NCBI RefSeq assembly: GCF_000359125.1
Contig: NZ_CAAF010000061.1
Span: forward strand, 62,001-126,000
DNA: 64,000 nucleotides
Direction of reading: 5' to 3'
Source of the DNA: Mesorhizobium sp. STM 4661
Lineage (GTDB): Bacteria > Pseudomonadota > Alphaproteobacteria > Rhizobiales > Rhizobiaceae
The notes beneath the pieces are model-generated. The model ran no database searches. It was not told where the DNA came from and saw nothing but the letters and a program-made list of their open reading frames with translations. A program made the translations under genes and the position numbers. This document shows positions 7,379 through 16,218 of this stretch, one piece after another; within the stretch, counting starts at the first letter, position 1, and the number at the start of each line of letters is the position of its first letter.

Positions 7379-8488
7379 ATGATGCCCGGTATCCCCCTTC
7401 CCTTCGTTACCTCGCTCTTGCTGATCATTCTTCTCGTGAGACTGATCGGTCAGCGGGAGCCGGCATTGCGTCCAGAAATCGCTTTCGTTGGCGCCTGCGC
7501 GACGCTGGTCACGATCGTGGGGCTGCGCTGGAGCTTCGATGTCCAGGCCATACGGTTCATCCAACCCATCGTAGCCTGCTTGCTGCCGCCAATCGCCTGG
7601 TTCTGCTTTGCCGGGCTGACGGGAGCACGAAGCTCGATGCGGCTGTGGCTCCACGCCATTCCGGTCGGTATTGTGGCAATCCTGTCCACCGCGTGGATGA
7701 GATGGCACCCGCCGATCGATCTGATTTTGACGGCTGTGTTCTTCGGCTATGGATTTGCCTTGCTGCGCCTCGCAGCGGCTGGGCCTGATGGTCTCGGCGC
7801 GGCGCGACTTGCCGATGCGGCAAAGGCTCACAAGGCCACTGTGATAGCGGGGCTGGTCCTGGTCAGTTCCGGCGTCGTCGACCTTCTGATCGCCGGCGAT
7901 TTTGATTTCTACCAGGGCGCCCATGCTGCTTCGATCATTGCCATCGCCAATCTGTTGACCCTGCCGCTCATCGCCTATGCCGTGGCGGCCGTCGGGAACA
8001 GCGTATCTGCCTCGGAAGCCAACGACGCCGCACAAGATCGGCTGACCGACAGGACGATGGCTTCCAACCGACCTGAGCCATCCGATCTCGCAACGGCAAA
8101 CGACGCGAGGATCGTCGAAACCGTCGATGGGTTGATGCGCGAAAGACAGATGTTCCGCGACCCGGATTTGACCTTGAACCGTCTGGCCAGAAGGGCCGGC
8201 ATTCCATCGCGACAGATTTCAGCCGCCATAAATCGCGTGCGTGGCCGCAACGTATCGCAGGTGGTCAACGAATATCGAATTGAGCACGCGAAACGGCTTC
8301 TCGCCAATTCCGACCTGCCGGTGACCACCATCATGTTCGAGGCAGGATTCCAGACCAAGTCGAACTTCAATCGGGAATTCCTTCGGCTGACAGGAACCAG
8401 TCCGAGCGACTTTCGCCGCTCGAACATACACAATCCCAGTGAGGCTGCGCCTATTTCGGCGGGATTGCCCGCGCCAGAAACGCGATGA
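7379..8488 (+). CDS. Membrane-anchored AraC-family regulator
   Basis: A 369-residue protein with about seven hydrophobic segments in residues 5-210 and a C-terminal AraC-type DNA-binding domain (about residues 255-350). The latter shows LTLNRLARRAGIPSRQISAA and VTTIMFEAGFQTKSNFNREF. The layout resembles regulators that sense a signal at or in the membrane. The 3-prime end overlaps the convergent hydrolase gene by 38 bp. The ATG at 7379 is followed directly by a second ATG, so the start is uncertain by one codon. The ligand is unknown. Confidence 0.85.
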   Translation: MMPGIPLPFVTSLLLIILLVRLIGQREPALRPEIAFVGACATLVTIVGLRWSFDVQAIRFIQPIVACLLPPIAWFCFAGLTGARSSMRLWLHAIPVGIVAILSTAWMRWHPPIDLILTAVFFGYGFALLRLAAAGPDGLGAARLADAAKAHKATVIAGLVLVSSGVVDLLIAGDFDFYQGAHAASIIAIANLLTLPLIAYAVAAVGNSVSASEANDAAQDRLTDRTMASNRPEPSDLATANDARIVETVDGLMRERQMFRDPDLTLNRLARRAGIPSRQISAAINRVRGRNVSQVVNEYRIEHAKRLLANSDLPVTTIMFEAGFQTKSNFNREFLRLTGTSPSDFRRSNIHNPSEAAPISAGLPAPETR

Positions 8489-9494
8489 TCAGGTCCGAAA
8501 CCTGGCGGTGAATGGCCTCCCGGTCTCGTGTTCCTCCGTCCTTGCAGACGATGCCATCGCCGGGCGTTTCCTCTTCGATCAAGGCGACAGCTCCCGGCTT
8601 GCAGAGCTGCATGAAGCTGAAATGCATGGCGTCGGCGATTTCGACATAGCTGGATGTTGCCGTGGGCAGGTTCGCGGCAAGATAGCCCGACTCCAGTCTG
8701 GCCGGCATGTCGCCAATGTCGACGCCCGCGCCAATGATCAGTGCCGGCACATGAAAAGCAGCGAGGCTTTCGGGCGTGAAACCGCGCGCGAGCCCAAGAT
8801 CGAGCGAAACGACGGCGCCAATCCTGGCGTCGCTCAAATCGCCATCGAGCTCGCTGCCGCCACCGGGAACAATGCCCAGTTCGGCGGAAAGGGCACAGGC
8901 GCGCGGGCTCGAATGCGTCTTGCAGTCCCGCGTAAACAGGCCGGTGCTGAAGCGTGCCCCGGCAAGCGCGGTGACGGTCCATCCGCCAAGGGAGTGGCCG
9001 ATTGCTGCGATGCGAGCCGGTTCGATGGTTCCTGCCAATGACGGATCCTTGACCAGCGCGTCGATCACGCGGCTGAGGTCGTGGGGGCGCTGCCAAAGCC
9101 TTGCCGCTTCCGCCGGGCTTTTGTTGAAGGTCGTGGTTCCAGGATGGTCAGGTGCCGCGACCACATATCCCCGGTGGACAAGCTCGCTTGCGAGCCAGCC
9201 GAGGTTTCTCCAACTGCCGCCATAGCCGTGCGACAGGACGACGAGCGAATGCGCATCCTTTGTCGGATGGGCGTTTTTGATAGCCGGTATGCCGTAGAAG
9301 ACGCGGTTTTCGCCGACAGCCACGATCGGGCCATCGTCGCTGGTCGGATACCAGATACTGACATGCAGCGGCCGATCGCCCACTGCATCCGGCAGCTCGG
9401 TTTCACGAAAGCCGATGGCCTCGGCCGCCTGTGCGACAGAGATAGAGATCGAGAACATGGCAGGCAGGACTAGGGTGAGAAGAGGTTTAAGCAT
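8451..9494 (-). CDS. Exported alpha/beta hydrolase, dienelactone/PAF-acetylhydrolase type
   Basis: A 347-residue hydrolase with a signal peptide (MLKPLLTLVLPAMFSISISV, cleaved near AQAAEA), so periplasmic. The fold is shown by LVVLSHGYGGSWRNLGWLAS (oxyanion region) and the nucleophile elbow IAAIGHSLGGWTVTA; a late His in ADAMHFSFM completes a plausible triad. The ATG at 9494 is preferred over a TTG at 9509, because GGAG lies seven bases upstream. That GGAG sits inside a long inverted repeat at 9499-9538. The gene is convergent with and overlaps the AraC gene. The substrate is unknown. Confidence 0.86.
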   Translation of the reverse strand: MLKPLLTLVLPAMFSISISVAQAAEAIGFRETELPDAVGDRPLHVSIWYPTSDDGPIVAVGENRVFYGIPAIKNAHPTKDAHSLVVLSHGYGGSWRNLGWLASELVHRGYVVAAPDHPGTTTFNKSPAEAARLWQRPHDLSRVIDALVKDPSLAGTIEPARIAAIGHSLGGWTVTALAGARFSTGLFTRDCKTHSSPRACALSAELGIVPGGGSELDGDLSDARIGAVVSLDLGLARGFTPESLAAFHVPALIIGAGVDIGDMPARLESGYLAANLPTATSSYVEIADAMHFSFMQLCKPGAVALIEEETPGDGIVCKDGGTRDREAIHRQVSDLIIAFLARAIPPK

Positions 9495-9498
9495 GGAA

Positions 9499-9538
9499 AT
9501 CTCCGACAAGGATTGAACATGCGTTCATTGTCGGAGAT
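9499..9538. repeat. Compound inverted repeat over the hydrolase leader
   Basis: An 11-base perfect inverted repeat (ATCTCCGACAA at 9499-9509 and its complement at 9528-9538) encloses a second perfect palindrome, TGAACATGCGTTCA (9514-9527). Only four bases, 9510-9513, are unpaired on one side. The structure starts five bases upstream of the hydrolase ATG on the minus strand and includes its GGAG. It could be a repressor operator (the inner palindrome looks TetR-like) or an mRNA hairpin hiding the ribosome-binding site. Confidence 0.65.
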
Positions 9539-9609
9539 GGCGGACCGCGGCGACCTACAACGCGATTGAGGACGTCAACCGATGCGTTTCCGTGCCGCCT
9601 CAAACGAAC

Positions 9610-9647
9610 AGCCCCGCCGTAGCTTCCGCAAACGGACGGGGCTTTTA
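9610..9647 (+). terminator. Orphan Rho-independent terminator
   Basis: The seven-base stem AGCCCCG (9610-9616) with CGGGGCT (9637-9643) is extended inward by CCGT/ACGG with a one-base bulge, and followed by TTTT. In the plus orientation this is a normal intrinsic terminator, yet no plus-strand gene ends near it. It may end a small RNA read from about 9540, or be a relic. Confidence 0.5.
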
Positions 9648-9654
9648 TGGATAT

Positions 9655-10054
9655 CAAATCCAAATCGCCGGGAATGTTTTACCGGCTTTTGATTTCGGAT
9701 GCTTCGCGGCATTCAGCCGACGATCCGACTAGTGGTCTCTGATTTCTGGGGGATCGGCAGATCACGGTTTGTCGGGCGGCGCATACGCCTACCCTGGCAC
9801 TTATGCCTGCCGTGGCTCCAGCGATGTCTGGAGCCTCAAGGGACTATCCGGTGGCGTCATGCTCCGCTCCTGTGTCCGTTGCGACATTGTGTCCTCCGAA
9901 GCGCTAATCGCACAGCCTGCGGCGTCTCGCAGGCCGCCTGTGGGTGGCGAGGCCATCGAAAGACGGCCAGCTTCGTTGACTTCCGGAGACTGCGCCCCTC
10001 AGTCAGCGCCGTCAACCGTCAATAGCCGGGTTACTAAAAATGTGATCGCCAGGA
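9655..10054. other. Gene-poor stretch between hydrolase and uvrA
   Basis: About 400 bases without a convincing gene. Two overlapping open frames exist (9699-10025 and 9769-10080 on the plus strand), but neither has a good start, a ribosome-binding site or a recognisable protein. The stretch could hold a decayed gene or the joint of an inserted segment between ssb and uvrA. Confidence 0.5.
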
Positions 10055-10102
10055 GGTTACGTGAAGGTCAGGTTACGTGAGGGTCAGGTTACGTGAGGGT
10101 CA
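10055..10102. repeat. Three tandem 16-base repeats upstream of uvrA
   Basis: The unit GGTTACGTGAGGGTCA occurs three times head to tail (10055-10070, 10071-10086, 10087-10102); the first copy differs at one base (GTGAAGG). The array ends 27 bases ahead of the uvrA SOS box. It could be a slipped-strand product or a set of direct-repeat binding sites. Confidence 0.85.
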
Positions 10103-10129
10103 CTTCCCCACAGCTTTTGTCAGGAGCGT

Positions 10130-10144
10130 GTTCGGCCTTTGTTC
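10130..10144. promoter_or_regulatory. SOS box (LexA operator) upstream of uvrA
   Basis: GTTCGGCCTTTGTTC is an exact GTTC-N7-GTTC match, 143 bases upstream of the uvrA start. It is the alphaproteobacterial LexA motif and fits the known damage-induced control of uvrA. It is independent of the box near ssb. Confidence 0.82.
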
Positions 10145-10287
10145 TTTCCGCTTGCCCGCTCGCGCGAAAGACGGTTAAACGCTTCAGTCGGGAGTTCTCT
10201 CGACGTGGCGGCGAAATGACCTACATAGGGGATGGCCGGGAAACCCCGCCACTCCAGCAGATTCCAGACCTGAGGCGGCGACCGGCG

Positions 10288-13209
10288 ATGGCCGACCATA
10301 AATATCTTTCCATTCGCGGGGCGCGCGAACACAATCTGAAGAATGTCGATCTCGACCTGCCGCGTGACAGCCTGATCGTCATGACCGGCCTGTCGGGCTC
10401 CGGCAAGTCGTCGCTCGCCTTCGACACCATCTATGCCGAGGGCCAGCGCCGCTACGTCGAGAGCCTGTCGGCCTATGCCAGGCAATTCCTGGAAATGATG
10501 CAGAAGCCAGACGTCGACCAGATCGACGGCCTGTCGCCTGCTATCTCCATCGAGCAGAAGACCACTTCGAAGAACCCGCGTTCGACGGTCGGCACCGTCA
10601 CCGAGATCTACGACTACATGCGGCTGCTGTTCGCGCGCGTCGGCGTGCCCTATTCGCCGGCCACCGGCCTGCCGATCGAAAGCCAGACGGTTTCGCAGAT
10701 GGTCGACCGCGTGCTGGCGGTCGAGGAAGGCACCCGCCTGTTCATCCTGGCGCCCATCGTGCGCGGCCGCAAGGGCGAGTACCGCAAGGAACTCTTGGAG
10801 CTGCAGAAGAAGGGCTTTCAGCGCGTCAAGGTCGACGGCGTCTTCTACGAGATCGCCGATGTGCCGGCGCTGGACAAGAAGTACAAGCACGACCTCGACG
10901 TCGTCGTCGACCGTATCGTGGTGCGCGGCGACCTCGCCACGCGGCTGGCCGATTCCATCGAGACAGCGCTGAAGCTTGCCGAAGGGCTGGCGGTCGCCGA
11001 ATTCGCCGACCGGCCGCTCGACGCCAGCCAGACCGGCGAGGACTCCGTCAACAAGTCGAAGAACGAGACGCATGAGCGCATCCTGTTCTCGGAAAAATTC
11101 GCCTGCCCGGTTTCCGGCTTCACCATTCCCGAGATCGAGCCGAGGCTGTTCTCGTTCAACAACCCGTTCGGCGCCTGCCCGACCTGCGACGGCCTCGGCA
11201 GCCAGCGCGCCATCGACGCCAGCCTGATCGTGCCCGACGAAAACGTCTCGCTGCGCGCCGGCGCCGTCAGCCCGTGGGCGAAGTCGACCTCGCCCTACTA
11301 CGCACAGACGCTGGAAGCCTTGGGCAAGGCCTATGATTTCAAGCTGGGCGACAAGTTCAGGGATCTGAGCGAAGAGGCGAAGCAAGCCATCCTGCATGGC
11401 ACCGGCGAGCGCGAGGTCACCTTCCAGTATGATGACGGCCTGCGCTCCTACAAGACGACCAAGACGTTCGAAGGCGTCATTCCCAACCTCGAGCGACGCT
11501 GGAAGGAAACCGAATCCGCCTGGATGCGCGAGGAGATCGAGCGCTTCATGTCGGCGACGCCCTGCCCCGTCTGCAAAGGCTACCGGCTGAAGCCGGAAGC
11601 GCTGGCGGTGAAGATCGCCGGCAAGCACATTGGCGAGGTCACCGAACAGTCGATCCGCAACGCCGACAAATGGTTCACCGAGCTGCCCGCCTCGCTCAAC
11701 GACAAGCAGAACGAGATCGCGGTGCGCGTGCTCAAGGAAATCCGCGAGCGGCTGCGCTTCCTCAACGATGTCGGGCTCGACTATCTGACGCTGTCGCGCA
11801 ATTCCGGCACGCTGTCGGGCGGCGAGAGCCAGCGCATCCGTCTGGCGTCACAGATCGGCTCCGGCCTCACCGGCGTGCTCTATGTGCTGGACGAGCCGTC
11901 GATCGGCCTGCATCAGCGCGATAATGCGCGCCTGCTCGACACGCTGAAGCATCTGCGCGACATCGGCAACACGGTGATTGTCGTCGAGCATGACGAGGAC
12001 GCCATCCTGCATGCCGACTATGTCGTCGACATGGGTCCGGCCGCCGGCATCCATGGCGGCGAGATCATCGCGCAGGGAACGCCGCAGCAGGTGATGGCCA
12101 ATCCCAATTCGGTCACCGGCAAATATCTGTCGGGCGCGCTCGAAGTGGCGACACCCGCCATGCGGCGCGAGGCCAAGAAGAACCGGCGCCTCAAGATCGT
12201 CGGCGCGCGCGGCAACAATCTGAAGAACGTGACGGCCGAAATCCCGCTTGGCACGTTTACCGCCGTCACCGGCGTGTCCGGCGGCGGCAAATCGACCTTC
12301 CTGATCGAGACGCTGTTCAAGGCGGCGTCGCGCCGCATCATGGGCTCGCGTGAGCATCCGGCCGACCACGACCGCATCGAGGGCCTCGAATTCCTCGACA
12401 AGGTCATCGACATCGACCAGTCGCCCATCGGACGGACCCCGCGCTCCAACCCCGCCACCTATACCGGCGCCTTCACGCCTATCCGCGACTGGTTCGCCGG
12501 CCTGCCGGAGGCCAAGGCGCGCGGCTACCAGCCCGGCCGTTTCTCGTTCAACGTCAAGGGCGGCCGCTGCGAAGCCTGCCAGGGCGACGGCGTCATCAAG
12601 ATCGAGATGCACTTCCTGCCGGACGTCTACGTCACCTGCGATGTCTGCCACGGCAAGCGCTACAACCGCGAGACGCTTGATGTCCTGTTCAAGGGCAAGT
12701 CGATCGCCGACGTGCTCGACATGACGGTCGAGGAAGGCGTCGATTTCTTCGCCGCCGTGCCCGGCGTGCGCGATAAGCTGGAGACGCTGAAGCAGGTCGG
12801 GCTGGGCTATATCCATATCGGCCAGCAGGCGACGACGCTGTCGGGCGGCGAGGCGCAGCGGATAAAGCTCGCCAAGGAATTGTCGCGCAAGGCGACCGGC
12901 AAGACGCTCTATATCCTCGACGAGCCGACCACCGGCCTGCATTTCCACGACGTCGCCAAGCTATTGGAAGTGCTGCACGAACTGGTCGACCAGGGCAACA
13001 CGGTCGTCGTCATCGAGCACAATCTCGAAGTGATAAAAACCGCCGACTGGGTGCTCGACCTCGGCCCCGAGGGCGGCGATGGCGGCGGCGAGCTGGTGGC
13101 GTCCGGCACACCGGAAGACATCGTGCGCGAGAAGCGCAGCTATACCGGCCAGTTCCTCAAGGAGCTTTTGGAGCGGCGCCCCGGAGGCAAGCGCGAAGCG
13201 GCGGAGTGA
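10288..13209 (+). CDS. uvrA: Excinuclease ABC subunit A
   Basis: A 973-residue UvrA, the ATPase that with UvrB finds bulky DNA lesions in nucleotide excision repair. Two ABC ATPase modules are present: Walker A GLSGSGKSS near residue 33 and GVSGGGKST near 662, with signature LSGGESQRIRLA and LSGGEAQRIKLA. Zinc-module segments include CPTCDGLG and CEACQGDG plus CDVCHGKRY; one expected cysteine in CPVSGFTIPEIEPRLFSF is a serine. The ATG at 10288 (MADHKYLSIRGAREHNLKNV) is preferred over the longer open frame from 10093, whose extra residues are not UvrA-like. Confidence 0.97.
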   Translation: MADHKYLSIRGAREHNLKNVDLDLPRDSLIVMTGLSGSGKSSLAFDTIYAEGQRRYVESLSAYARQFLEMMQKPDVDQIDGLSPAISIEQKTTSKNPRSTVGTVTEIYDYMRLLFARVGVPYSPATGLPIESQTVSQMVDRVLAVEEGTRLFILAPIVRGRKGEYRKELLELQKKGFQRVKVDGVFYEIADVPALDKKYKHDLDVVVDRIVVRGDLATRLADSIETALKLAEGLAVAEFADRPLDASQTGEDSVNKSKNETHERILFSEKFACPVSGFTIPEIEPRLFSFNNPFGACPTCDGLGSQRAIDASLIVPDENVSLRAGAVSPWAKSTSPYYAQTLEALGKAYDFKLGDKFRDLSEEAKQAILHGTGEREVTFQYDDGLRSYKTTKTFEGVIPNLERRWKETESAWMREEIERFMSATPCPVCKGYRLKPEALAVKIAGKHIGEVTEQSIRNADKWFTELPASLNDKQNEIAVRVLKEIRERLRFLNDVGLDYLTLSRNSGTLSGGESQRIRLASQIGSGLTGVLYVLDEPSIGLHQRDNARLLDTLKHLRDIGNTVIVVEHDEDAILHADYVVDMGPAAGIHGGEIIAQGTPQQVMANPNSVTGKYLSGALEVATPAMRREAKKNRRLKIVGARGNNLKNVTAEIPLGTFTAVTGVSGGGKSTFLIETLFKAASRRIMGSREHPADHDRIEGLEFLDKVIDIDQSPIGRTPRSNPATYTGAFTPIRDWFAGLPEAKARGYQPGRFSFNVKGGRCEACQGDGVIKIEMHFLPDVYVTCDVCHGKRYNRETLDVLFKGKSIADVLDMTVEEGVDFFAAVPGVRDKLETLKQVGLGYIHIGQQATTLSGGEAQRIKLAKELSRKATGKTLYILDEPTTGLHFHDVAKLLEVLHELVDQGNTVVVIEHNLEVIKTADWVLDLGPEGGDGGGELVASGTPEDIVREKRSYTGQFLKELLERRPGGKREAAE

Positions 13210-13236
13210 CTGGGCAGACCAGTTGGGAGCGTTTGA

Positions 13237-13707
13237 ATGACGACCAGAAGAGCGCTTCCCGGTGATCTCCAAACTGTCGTCTCGCTGACCGAAGCCGCCT
13301 ACGCGCCCTACACCGCGCTGCTCGGCGCGCCGCCGGTGCCAGTCACCGAAGACTACGCGCCGTGCATCGAACGCGGCGAGGTCTGGCTGCTGGAGAGCGG
13401 CAATGAACTGGCGGGGTTGATCGTCATCGAGCGGCATCCCGATCATGCGATGATCTTCAGCGTCGCCGTCTCCCCAGCCTTCCAAGGCAAGAGGCTCGGC
13501 ATCGCGCTACTCAATTTCGCCGACGAGCAGACACGGCTGTGGCATCTGCCGGAGGTGCGGCTCTACACCAATGCGAGGATGGAGCGGAATATCGCGCTCT
13601 ACACAGCCTATGGTTTTCGCGAAACAGGCCGCCGGCCCAATCCATACCGGCCGGGATGGATGGTCGTCGACATGGCAAAGCCCGTCAACGATATAGCCCC
13701 GGCCTGA
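13237..13707 (+). CDS. GNAT-family N-acetyltransferase
   Basis: A 156-residue GNAT enzyme that would transfer an acetyl group from acetyl-CoA. The acetyl-CoA-binding motif A is visible as FSVAVSPAFQGKRLGIALLN, and motif B as LYTNARMERNIALYTAYGFR. The start at 13237 has a GGGAG site ten bases ahead. It follows uvrA by 27 bp and precedes a DUF72 gene by 22 bp, so the three may share a transcript. The acceptor is unknown. Confidence 0.9.
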   Translation: MTTRRALPGDLQTVVSLTEAAYAPYTALLGAPPVPVTEDYAPCIERGEVWLLESGNELAGLIVIERHPDHAMIFSVAVSPAFQGKRLGIALLNFADEQTRLWHLPEVRLYTNARMERNIALYTAYGFRETGRRPNPYRPGWMVVDMAKPVNDIAPA

Positions 13708-13729
13708 TCGCTTTCTAGGGAGGACGACA

Positions 13730-14536
13730 ATGAGCAGCCATGGAAAAATCCGCGCCGGCATGGGCGGCTGGACCTTCGAGCCGTGGGACACCTCTTTCTA
13801 TCCGGAGAAATTGTCGAAGGCCAAGCAGCTCAACTATGCCAGCCGGCAGGTGCCGAGCATCGAGGTCAACGGCACCTATTATTCCAGCTTCAAGGAGCCG
13901 ACCTTCGTCAAATGGGCAAGCGAGGCACCGGAAGATTTTGTCTATTCGCTGAAGGGCAACCGCTTCGTCACCAATCGCCGGGTGCTCGGCGAGGCCGGCG
14001 AGTCCATGATGCGTTTCCTGGGTTCGGGCATCGCGGCACTTGGCGACAAGCTCGGCCCGATCCTGTGGCAGTTCGCGCCGACGAAGAAATTCGATCCGGA
14101 CGATTTCGAAGCCTTCCTCAAGCTGCTGCCGGAAAAGCAGGACGGCGTTGCACTGCGCCATGCGGTCGAGGTGCGCAACGACAGTTTTGTCGTGCCGGAA
14201 TTCGCCGCTTTGGCGCGCAAGTACAAGGTCGCAATCGTTTTTGCCGACCACGCCAAATATCCTGATATTGCCGATGTCACCGGCGATTTCATCTATGCCC
14301 GGCTGCAGACCGGCAGCGACGACAATCCCGACTGCTACACGCCGAAAGGGCTCGACGAGTGGGCGGCGCGTGCCAAGACCTGGGCGGAAGGCAAGATTCC
14401 GGCCGACCTGCGGCGCGCCGATCCCGCGACCGAGGCGCCGGTCCAGGCGCGTGACGTGTTCGTCTACTTCATCACCGAAGGCAAGGTTCGCGCCCCATTC
14501 GGCGCCATGGCTTTGATGAAGCGGGTGACAGGCTGA
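13730..14536 (+). CDS. DUF72 family protein
   Basis: A 268-residue TIM-barrel-like protein of the DUF72 (YecE) family. The start GKIRAGMGGWTFEPWDTSFY, then SIEVNGTYYSSFKEPTFVKW and FVYSLKGNRFVTNRRVLGEA, are the family hallmarks; a late YARLQTGSD follows. The biochemical role is not established. GGGAGG lies ahead of the ATG. It is close behind the acetyltransferase gene, probably in the same operon. Confidence 0.92.
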   Translation: MSSHGKIRAGMGGWTFEPWDTSFYPEKLSKAKQLNYASRQVPSIEVNGTYYSSFKEPTFVKWASEAPEDFVYSLKGNRFVTNRRVLGEAGESMMRFLGSGIAALGDKLGPILWQFAPTKKFDPDDFEAFLKLLPEKQDGVALRHAVEVRNDSFVVPEFAALARKYKVAIVFADHAKYPDIADVTGDFIYARLQTGSDDNPDCYTPKGLDEWAARAKTWAEGKIPADLRRADPATEAPVQARDVFVYFITEGKVRAPFGAMALMKRVTG

Positions 14537-14662
14537 CACGCCGAAGCATTTGGAATCGTGGCATCTTCGCCGCCATCGTAACCATATCGATACCTCCTTG
14601 CTGCATGAATCCAGTCAGGCCAGGTCGCGGAGATGCGACCGTCGCGGCAAGGAACGAGGGGC

Positions 14663-15808
14663 ATGTCGCTCGACTACAACTCACTTCTGCTGGCAATCGG
14701 TTTCTCCGCCGCCTGCCTGAGCCTGACGTTGTTCGGCATCTGGCTGACAGCCCGTACTGAAAAATTTCTGCTGACCTGGGCGATCAGCGCGTTGCTGATC
14801 GTCGGCGACGTTTTCATCTACAGGGACTATATCGACGCGCCAGGACGCCTGCTCGGCATGGCAAGTTTCGCCGTGCTCCTCGTCGGTTTCTCGACGATGC
14901 TGGGCGCCGCCCACCAGTTCACGTCAGGTCGATCGCCGATCCCGCTCACGGTCCTCGGCAGCGGCATCTCGCTTGCCGTGGCGTTGCCGCCCATGGCGCT
15001 TGGGTATGACGGGCTCGGCTTCATGCTCGAGAATTCCTGTGCCGCCCTGCTTCTGTTTGCGACGGCTCATGAATACTGGAAAGGACGCGCCGAGGCGCCC
15101 GTCCCGATCATCAGCCTCACGGTGCTCTACTGCGCCACCGCCCTATCCTTCGCGCTCTGTGCCATGGTTCTCGCATGGGACGGCAGATTGGTGCTCGGAC
15201 ATGCGCCGAGCAACTGGGCCGAGGATCTCAGCCTCGTCATCGTCATTGCCAGCATGACCGGTATCGGCGCCCTTTCGCTGGCGCTCAACCAGGGCCGCCT
15301 GGCCCGGCATCACCGTCTGGATGCGCTGACCGATCAGCTGACCGGCCTTCTCAATCGGCGCGCTCTGTTCGATCTCAATGGCGGCGCACCGATCGGCGCT
15401 TTCACCGCAGTGATCGTGTTCGACCTCGATGGCTTCAAGGCCATCAACGACGAATTCGGCCACGCCACGGGCGATCAGGTACTCAAAGTGTTCGCCGAGG
15501 AATTGGCCAGGAATCTGCGCCCGACCGATGTCGCCGCGCGCATGGGCGGAGAGGAATTCGCGCTGGTTCTGAAGCGGACCCTGCCCGAAACGGTGGAGCT
15601 TGCCGCCGAACGCATACGCGCCGCCTTCGCCGCGCGCGTCATCGAAACCGAGACGCGTCCCCTGACCTGTACGGTCAGCGCCGGGTTCGCTTTCGGCAGC
15701 AAGGAAGGCCTGAGCTTCGACAAGGTTCTCAGCGCCGCCGACAAGGCGCTCTATGCCGCCAAGCGTGGCGGCCGCAACCGCGTCTCGACACTCCGACGCG
15801 CGAGCTAG
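14663..15808 (+). CDS. Membrane diguanylate cyclase (GGDEF)
   Basis: A 381-residue protein with about six hydrophobic segments in residues 5-200 and a C-terminal GGDEF domain that would make cyclic di-GMP from GTP. The active-site motif is GGEEF (in RMGGEEFAL), and an inhibitory I-site RPTD lies exactly five residues before it, so product inhibition is expected. FDLDGFKAINDEFGHATGDQ carries the metal-binding Asp. No EAL domain is present. The ATG at 14663 has GGAACGAGGGG upstream. The signal sensed by the membrane part is unknown. Confidence 0.92.
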   Translation: MSLDYNSLLLAIGFSAACLSLTLFGIWLTARTEKFLLTWAISALLIVGDVFIYRDYIDAPGRLLGMASFAVLLVGFSTMLGAAHQFTSGRSPIPLTVLGSGISLAVALPPMALGYDGLGFMLENSCAALLLFATAHEYWKGRAEAPVPIISLTVLYCATALSFALCAMVLAWDGRLVLGHAPSNWAEDLSLVIVIASMTGIGALSLALNQGRLARHHRLDALTDQLTGLLNRRALFDLNGGAPIGAFTAVIVFDLDGFKAINDEFGHATGDQVLKVFAEELARNLRPTDVAARMGGEEFALVLKRTLPETVELAAERIRAAFAARVIETETRPLTCTVSAGFAFGSKEGLSFDKVLSAADKALYAAKRGGRNRVSTLRRAS

Positions 15809-15833
15809 CGGCCGAGCGACCTTTCGCCAGCCC

Positions 15834-16010
15834 TCAAGCCGTCATGACGATCTCATTGTAGGCATCAAGGTCGACATAGAAGACCTTGGTGATCTCCGCG
15901 ATCAGTTCGTCGTGGTCGTATCCTTGCGATTTCAGAATGTTGATGGCGGTCATGATGTCGACGCGCTCGGTGAGCCGTCGTTTCTGGTAGTCCTCGACGT
16001 AACGTTCCAT
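15834..16010 (-). CDS. Small conserved hypothetical protein
   Basis: A 58-residue, charged, helical-looking protein beginning MERYVEDYQKRRLTERVDIM. An AGGGA site lies six bases ahead of the ATG at 16010, better support than for the longer frame from 16043. It has no signal peptide or membrane span. No function was recognised. It is convergent with the diguanylate cyclase. Confidence 0.65.
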   Translation of the reverse strand: MERYVEDYQKRRLTERVDIMTAINILKSQGYDHDELIAEITKVFYVDLDAYNEIVMTA

Positions 16011-16218
16011 AGGCTGTCCCTGGTGCCCGAAAAGTTGAAACAACGATCAAATCACAGAAGGGAAGCCGCTCGCATGAAGCGTGATGGCGCGGCCTGCACC
16101 TTCCTCTGATCTGCCAATTGAGACTGATACGGAAAGCGGCCGACTCACCAAGGCCAAGCAAAGCCTAGCATGCAATCTTCAGCGCGCCAGGGTTGCAAAC
16201 GGTGACCTTCGTGATTTT

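Noticed and set aside
9699..10080. Two open frames in the gene-poor stretch before uvrA
   Set aside because: No ribosome-binding site, no convincing start and no protein-like composition; kept only as a described interval.
10120..11628. 502-residue open frame antisense to uvrA
   Set aside because: High GC content creates long antisense frames; composition is biased and no domain is visible, while the plus strand encodes a certain UvrA.
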